Positions 61,732 through 64,000 of a stretch of DNA of 64,000 nucleotides are shown one piece after another. The stretch is from an uncultured Anaerolineae bacterium (GTDB lineage Bacteria; Chloroflexota; Anaerolineae; J036; Brachytrichaceae). Below the pieces are notes generated by a model. It was not told the DNA's origin, did no database searches, and worked only from the letters and a program-made list of their open reading frames with translations. The number at the start of each line of letters is the position of its first letter. The stretch's first letter is position 1. The position numbers and the translations under genes are program-made. The DNA is taken from NCBI GenBank assembly GCA_937959265.1, contig CALGMA010000049.1, positions 1 to 64,000 of the forward strand. Reading direction: 5' to 3'.

Positions 61732-62709
61732 TCATCGCTTTGTGCCGGCGAGGAGCAGCCTGTTCTCCTCGACCGTCACGTTATCGAACCAAAAGTCACG
61801 GGTAGCGGTGTCCAACTGGGCTTGTATCCAGCGCGTCACTTGTTCCAAGGCCGGCTGGGGCAGGGGGAACCAGCCGAACGTAGTGTTGGGTACTTCCACC
61901 AGGTTCACCCATGCCGACGCCGGCGTGGTCACGATCCGGCCGCCTTCTGCACGAGCAGTATACGCCAGCACCACGCGTTTGTCTCCTAACTGGCGTATGC
62001 GCACGTTGGCGGTGATCTGGCCGTTGGCAAGGAAGCGTATGTGCGGATCGCCAGCCGGTGCGTTGGGCTGTCCTTTGGCCACCATGTCAGCGATGGTAGT
62101 GGCCTGCACGTTGTCCAGTTGCAGCGCCAACGACGCGCCGGACGGCAAATGGCCGATGATCTGCATCGCGCGCGCGAAGGAGATGCTGGCGCTCTGCGGG
62201 GTGAACTGCTGATTCTCGATGCGGATGATCACCTGGCTGAGCGAGTCTGGGTTGGGCTGGACGGGGTTGAGGGTGACGCGGACGACCTGGCCGGCCAGTA
62301 ACCCACCACCGAAACCGCAGGCGAGCAACAACATCATCAATGCGCCGAGCGCAAAGCCGATCTTCAGCGCTCGGTTGGGTGATATAGCGAGCGGAGGCTG
62401 AATCTCGTCCGGTGCAAGGAGAAATTGCTGCGGGTCTGCCATCGCTGCAGCATGGATGGCGCCCCAGTCGGCATTCGGTCGCTCCGCCTGGCACCGCGTG
62501 ATCAGGTCGAGAATCGCGCTGCGACGCGCCGCAGCTTGGATTAGGTGGACGATCTTGGCCGACTTGGTCTGGTCGGCCAGCTCCTCGTAATCTACGCCCA
62601 GGTCGTGGGCCAGTATTTGCAGCTCGGCGTCACTGAAGTGGGCCGCAAGTGATCGGCGCAGCGCAGTCAGCGGCGTATCGGTGATCGTCCTCGCTTGGTC
62701 CGAACTCAT
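61732..62709 (-). CDS. Membrane protein with N-terminal EAD-like domain
   Basis: A 325-residue protein I cannot assign to a known function. Residues 15-80 form a helical domain (LRRSLAAHFSDAELQILAHD, then IVHLIQAAARRSAILDL, ending QAERPNADW) that matches the effector-associated domain pattern and aligns with residues 38-102 of the TIR-FGE protein at 56752. One transmembrane helix follows (about 117-142, KIGFALGALMMLLLACGFGG). The remaining 180 residues (VVRVTLNPVQPNPDSLSQVI onward) should be outside the cell and look beta-rich. It starts at ATG 62709, overlapping the aminotransferase stop as TGATG, so it is translated with that gene. Confidence 0.75.
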   Translation of the reverse strand: MSSDQARTITDTPLTALRRSLAAHFSDAELQILAHDLGVDYEELADQTKSAKIVHLIQAAARRSAILDLITRCQAERPNADWGAIHAAAMADPQQFLLAPDEIQPPLAISPNRALKIGFALGALMMLLLACGFGGGLLAGQVVRVTLNPVQPNPDSLSQVIIRIENQQFTPQSASISFARAMQIIGHLPSGASLALQLDNVQATTIADMVAKGQPNAPAGDPHIRFLANGQITANVRIRQLGDKRVVLAYTARAEGGRIVTTPASAWVNLVEVPNTTFGWFPLPQPALEQVTRWIQAQLDTATRDFWFDNVTVEENRLLLAGTKR

Positions 62710-63908
62710 CAAGGTGTAAGCGCCTCAATGATAATCTCGAGCCCGCGTTCGAGCGTCTGCGGCGCGATGAGGCAGGAGATCATGATGTGTGTGCCATCCT
62801 CACAGCCGTAGAAGAAGCCGGGGTGGACCAGCACACCACGTGCGAGTAAATGCAAGACCAATGCCTCTTCGTCGTCCCAACCCTGCACGCGCGCAAAGAG
62901 GTAGTAACCACCATCGGGTGGCCGGACGCGCAGGGTCGGGCAGCCGGCCAGCATCGCCAGCGCCATGTCCAGCGATGCACGAATGCGCTGGTGCATGACG
63001 GCGGTGAACTCCAGGCTGTTCGCAAAGAGCGCCGGCAGCATTGCCTGGGTGAGCGAGTTTGCGCCCAGGTAGAGATCGTTGAGGATCTCCAGGCGTGCAC
63101 CAAACGTTGCGGCCGCTGGCGCGTTCATGGCGATCCATCCTAGCTTCAGATCGGGCAGGGCGAACATCTTGGAGATACCGTTGAGCATGAAGACCGGCAG
63201 CGAAGGATGCAGTGCCGCAAACGGCGGCGTATGCGGCACGCGGTAGGTGAAATCGGCGAACACCTCATCGCAGATCACCGGCAGGCCGAGCTGGTCGAGC
63301 GCGACGATCGGGCGTTGCACGATCATGCCGGTGGGGTTGTGCGGCGAGACGATCAGCACGGCGCGGGTGTGTGAGTCGGCTCGCGCGAGCAGCGACGCTT
63401 CGTCTATCTGCCAGCCGCGCGATTCGTCCAGGCGATAGGTGCGCAGGGCGACGTGATGTGCAGCGGCCAGGTGCTCGAAGAGCGGATAGGTCACGTCGGG
63501 TGCCAGCAGGTTATCGCCCGGATCGGCCAGCAGCGTGAACAGTAGGCTGTAGGCTTCGCTGGTGCTGGCGGTGATCACAACGTGGTCTGGCTGCAGATGG
63601 AGCGGGGGAATGCGGCCAAGGTAGTGGCGGGTGATCGCCTCGCGCGCGGCGGGTAGACCACGCGGTTCGGGATCATAACGGCGAGTCGCCCAGTAAGGTT
63701 CGGCAGCAGTGCGCAGGACCTGCGGTGGGAAGATTAGGCCGTGGTGCGTCGGGTTGCTGCTGGTCAGGTCGAGGTAGCCAGGCGATGCCCGGCGCGCGCA
63801 TTCGATAGCATTGGCGCTGAGGTCGGCGCCAGCAAGAAAGCCGGCTGCGGCAGGGGCTGAAGATGGCATAGGGGCGCTAATGGGATTGCGTGGCTCAAGA
63901 CACTGCAT
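62709..63908 (-). CDS. Class I/II PLP aminotransferase
   Basis: A 399-residue fold-type I aminotransferase. It has the substrate-binding opening DLTSSNPTHHGLIFP, the cofactor Asn in VSPHNPTGMIV, the Asp/Tyr region VICDEVFADFTY, the Schiff-base Lys in MLNGISKMFALPDLKLGW and the carboxylate-binding Arg near the C-terminus. It resembles alanine/aspartate-type or bifunctional aminotransferases of subgroup I. The exact substrate is uncertain. It is the first gene of the operon with the EAD membrane protein. Confidence 0.88.
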   Translation of the reverse strand: MQCLEPRNPISAPMPSSAPAAAGFLAGADLSANAIECARRASPGYLDLTSSNPTHHGLIFPPQVLRTAAEPYWATRRYDPEPRGLPAAREAITRHYLGRIPPLHLQPDHVVITASTSEAYSLLFTLLADPGDNLLAPDVTYPLFEHLAAAHHVALRTYRLDESRGWQIDEASLLARADSHTRAVLIVSPHNPTGMIVQRPIVALDQLGLPVICDEVFADFTYRVPHTPPFAALHPSLPVFMLNGISKMFALPDLKLGWIAMNAPAAATFGARLEILNDLYLGANSLTQAMLPALFANSLEFTAVMHQRIRASLDMALAMLAGCPTLRVRPPDGGYYLFARVQGWDDEEALVLHLLARGVLVHPGFFYGCEDGTHIMISCLIAPQTLERGLEIIIEALTP

Positions 63909-64000
63909 CGAGGCAACATTCTACGCCGCCGATATCCGCACGTTTCAGTGTCCTCGTGCGGACTTTAGCTATTTCAGCATAAAGGTAACTAATTATTTTG
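63909..64000. other. AT-rich gap at window end
   Basis: Nothing coding is visible in the last 92 bp. The final 40 bp are AT-rich and could contain a promoter for either flanking direction. Confidence 0.4.

Overview
The window is GC-rich bacterial chromosome that most resembles Chloroflexota (Anaerolineae-type). This rests on protein character: a K+-type membrane pyrophosphatase, Ala/Pro/Thr-rich lipoprotein substrate-binding proteins, many short intergenic gaps, an auracyanin-like cupredoxin, a fused ATP sulfurylase/APS kinase and many sugar-acid genes. No rRNA, CRISPR array, insertion sequence or prophage was seen. The assignment is an inference and no search was run.

Layout. 1-6.2 kb holds housekeeping genes: hppA (cut by the left edge), a J-domain coiled-coil protein, a class III aminotransferase, hpf, comF, a Flp-like mini-gene and a zinc-ribbon coiled-coil protein. 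At 6.3-10.2 kb a structured leader precedes a very large secreted subtilase. At 10.3-16.98 kb are tRNA-Cys, a GT2 glycosyltransferase, two SDRs, greA, an amine oxidase, ccmAB and a sugar isomerase. At 17.0-21.5 kb are a cupredoxin-like lipoprotein and an Opp-type ABC operon. At 21.8-31.2 kb are carB, a photolyase, a GH30-like lipoprotein, a ROK kinase and sat-cysC.

The stretch 31.25-36.7 kb is a minus-strand acid-sugar operon (IclR regulator, MalE/F/G-type transporter, enolase-superfamily dehydratase). The stretch 37.2-43.9 kb is a long arsenic operon: arsR, arsD, tandem arsA, an AhpD-like protein, a small thioredoxin-like protein, arsC, ACR3, a double universal stress protein and a ferredoxin. 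From 44.0 to 48.2 kb a plus-strand operon encodes an isomerase, an oxidoreductase, a hydroxyacid dehydrogenase and a flavin oxidoreductase. Then follow a DUF2085/antiporter-like membrane pair, rpsT, a DtxR-type regulator with a P1B-4 metal ATPase, a hydroxyproline epimerase and a galactonate-dehydratase-like gene.

The most unusual region is 56.7-62.7 kb. A TIR-FGE protein with an N-terminal effector-associated (EAD-like) domain (56752..58311) lies about 4 kb from a membrane protein carrying a recognisably similar EAD-like domain (61732..62709). Between them lie LOG, site-2 protease and hflX genes. This looks like a split, EAD-linked conflict or signalling system and is the best candidate for something undescribed.

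Recurring regulatory themes are long perfect hairpins at gene ends, hairpins between substrate-binding protein and permease genes in both ABC operons, and several genes whose -10 box sits 6-9 nt before the start codon, which suggests leaderless mRNAs.
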